64,000 nucleotides of DNA from the NCBI GenBank assembly GCA_008694505.1, contig VZDJ01004378.1, positions 24,799,012 through 24,863,011 on the forward strand, in the 5' to 3' direction. Each line of letters opens with the position of its first letter. The first letter of the stretch is position 1. The notes beneath the pieces are model-generated. The model searched no databases, was not told the DNA's origin, and worked only from the letters and a program-made list of their open reading frames with translations. This DNA comes from Cyanoderma ruficeps (lineage: Eukaryota; Chordata; Aves; Passeriformes; Timaliidae). This document shows positions 62,301 through 64,000 of this stretch, piece after piece. The translations under genes were made by a program, and so were the position numbers.

Positions 62301-64000
62301 AAAGAACTGACTGATTAAGTTGCAACGAATTTTAGGAAAATTGGAAGCCTGGTAGATGGAACACATTGCAGGAAAACCAGGCAGAACCCAGCATTATATA
62401 TTCTGCATGGCAGGAGTAAACCTGCCCAGTTATCACATACCTTTAGAAACACAGGCAGTTGATAAAGGAAGTTAAAAGCATCAGTGAAAAACACTCAGTG
62501 CAGGAACAATTTGTAAATCTTATGCAATTGTATTTTGTAGACACCTCTATGTGTTCTCTGAAAATTATAGCATCTATTGCTGATTTTAATCAAACCTAAG
62601 GAAGAGTAGGGTTCTCTGAAGTAATTCAGTTCCTAAAAGCTCCAGGAAACCATTTGCCAGAACTTCTCACCTCAGGTTAACACAGTTCTGCAAGCTCACA
62701 CTCCTTAACTCTGAAGGAAATAAGAAAGTGTGAGTAAGACCTGGGCTAGAACCCAGGTTTTCCCAGACACCAGCATTAATAAGCTCACTGTAAATAAACT
62801 TAGCATTGTTTGCCTAATGTTTACAAAGCTACTTGTACTTACATTATGGGAAGTACATTCATTTCCTTGCCTTTGAATGATAAAAGCAACTAATTGCACA
62901 GACAGAACAGATGTAACTGTAAACTCTAACTGATACTCTCTGACTTTGCTCAAAGGCATTCTGTCTTGCAAGTTCAGTGTCCCAAGGATAATCTATTACT
63001 CCTCCAGTACTCAAAATTAATAAAAAATAGATTTAACATTCAATGACTCTCAAAAATTGCTGTCTGTGATTTATGATGATTTAAAGCTAATTTAAATGAA
63101 TGGAAAAGGAGAGGAAAACAATCTGAGGTTATTAGATATTGCCAAGTTCTAAAAACAGTTTTACTCTGATGTTGGAGTTTCTGTTTCTCTTCAAACAAGA
63201 TTACTGCACTTCACACTGAAAATTAAGTAGAAATTTCAGTATAAGCTCCCACAAAGCGATTACAAGTTTTGCTCTTAAACCCAGCCTAAAAAGATTCTTT
63301 CAACCCAAGGAGGGAAGCTGTCAATTCAGTAAAGAGAGCAAATGCCAAACTATCAAAAGTCTCACCACCTTTTTCCTACAGTAAAACTGATCCAAAGTTC
63401 AATATATCAGACAAACAGGCCGTGAAAGAATGTTTTGTCGTATCTCAGTAAACTGCCACCAGTATTGCAAGTCAGACTAGTGGAAAAGTCTTCCTGTAAT
63501 CTACTGGGTAAAGCAGCAAATTGAGATTTTTCTGTTACATATTCAAAGACTTAAGAGCAGAATAGAACATGAAAGCATTTATAGAAGTAAGGCAAAGATC
63601 TTGGTGTTTGTCAAAAATCAAACACAGATAAGCAAATAATTGAACTTTCAAAACTTGTAGGAGAAATTTAAATGAGACCATTTTAAATTTTCAACTTATC
63701 TAACTTGTGTCAAAAATGGTTAATTTTATAATATTCTGGAAATTTGTAGAGATTTTTAAAGCACTGTCAGACATCAAGTGTGTTGCTATAACTGTAAGGT
63801 TATCTGCTTTATATTTTAACCTTTCCAAATATCTAACTTTATAGTGTCCTCCAGCTTAGCAAAGGGTCCAAAACGTCTGAAATCTAACACAACACTCAAA
63901 CGCCAAGACCTTGCTGTAAAGGAGTGCCACTAGTCACAAGAGATTTCCTTTACTTTTCGATACCAGTCAGTTCATGTCCAACACTTTTATTCAGCATAAC
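59326..64000 (-). other. POC1B intron sequence (upstream exons not found)
   Basis: This should be the intron preceding the 59325-59032 exon, continuing past the window edge. I looked for WD40-like minus-strand exons with splice sites and found none. No repeat family was recognised; the sequence is strongly AT-rich. Confidence 0.6.

Overview
This is an ordinary piece of a vertebrate nuclear genome, most likely avian. Genes have GT-AG introns, the 3' ends of CR1-type LINEs are recognisable near 36.0, 38.7 and 39.6 kb, and the gene order DUSP6 then POC1B on the same strand matches the amniote arrangement (human 12q21 has the same pair in the same relative orientation). CR1 also occurs in reptiles, so 'bird' is an inference. 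There are no prokaryotic features, CRISPR arrays or viral genes, and I saw no sign of a new multi-gene system.

Only two protein-coding genes can be supported, both on the minus strand. DUSP6 (MKP-3) is complete: three coding exons at 20761-20359, 19764-19327 and 18142-17835 join in frame to 382 codons plus stop. All kinase-binding and catalytic residues are present. Its 3' UTR probably runs left to about 16.64 kb and carries two perfect Pumilio motifs. Its first exon sits in a large CpG island (about 20.2-22.35 kb) with ETS-like, GC-box and CCAAT-type motifs. The second gene, POC1B, is represented only by its last two coding exons (59325-59032 and 57830-57726); the rest must lie to the right of the window.

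Layout: 1-16.6 kb is non-coding sequence on the 3' side of DUSP6, with one CpG-rich patch at 5.38-5.50 kb and several simple repeats. 16.6-22.35 kb is DUSP6 and its CpG island. 22.4-57.2 kb is an interval without recognisable genes between DUSP6 and POC1B, holding CR1 fragments, short tandem duplications and T-rich tracts. 57.2-64 kb is the 3' end of POC1B and the adjoining intron.

The two genes are not known to act in one pathway. DUSP6 is a cytoplasmic ERK1/2 phosphatase that gives negative feedback on FGF/RTK signalling. POC1B is a WD40 centriole and basal-body protein. The parts of interest are regulatory: the promoter motifs, the choice of start codon and the 3' UTR elements of DUSP6, plus isolated CpG-rich patches in the gene-poor flanks.
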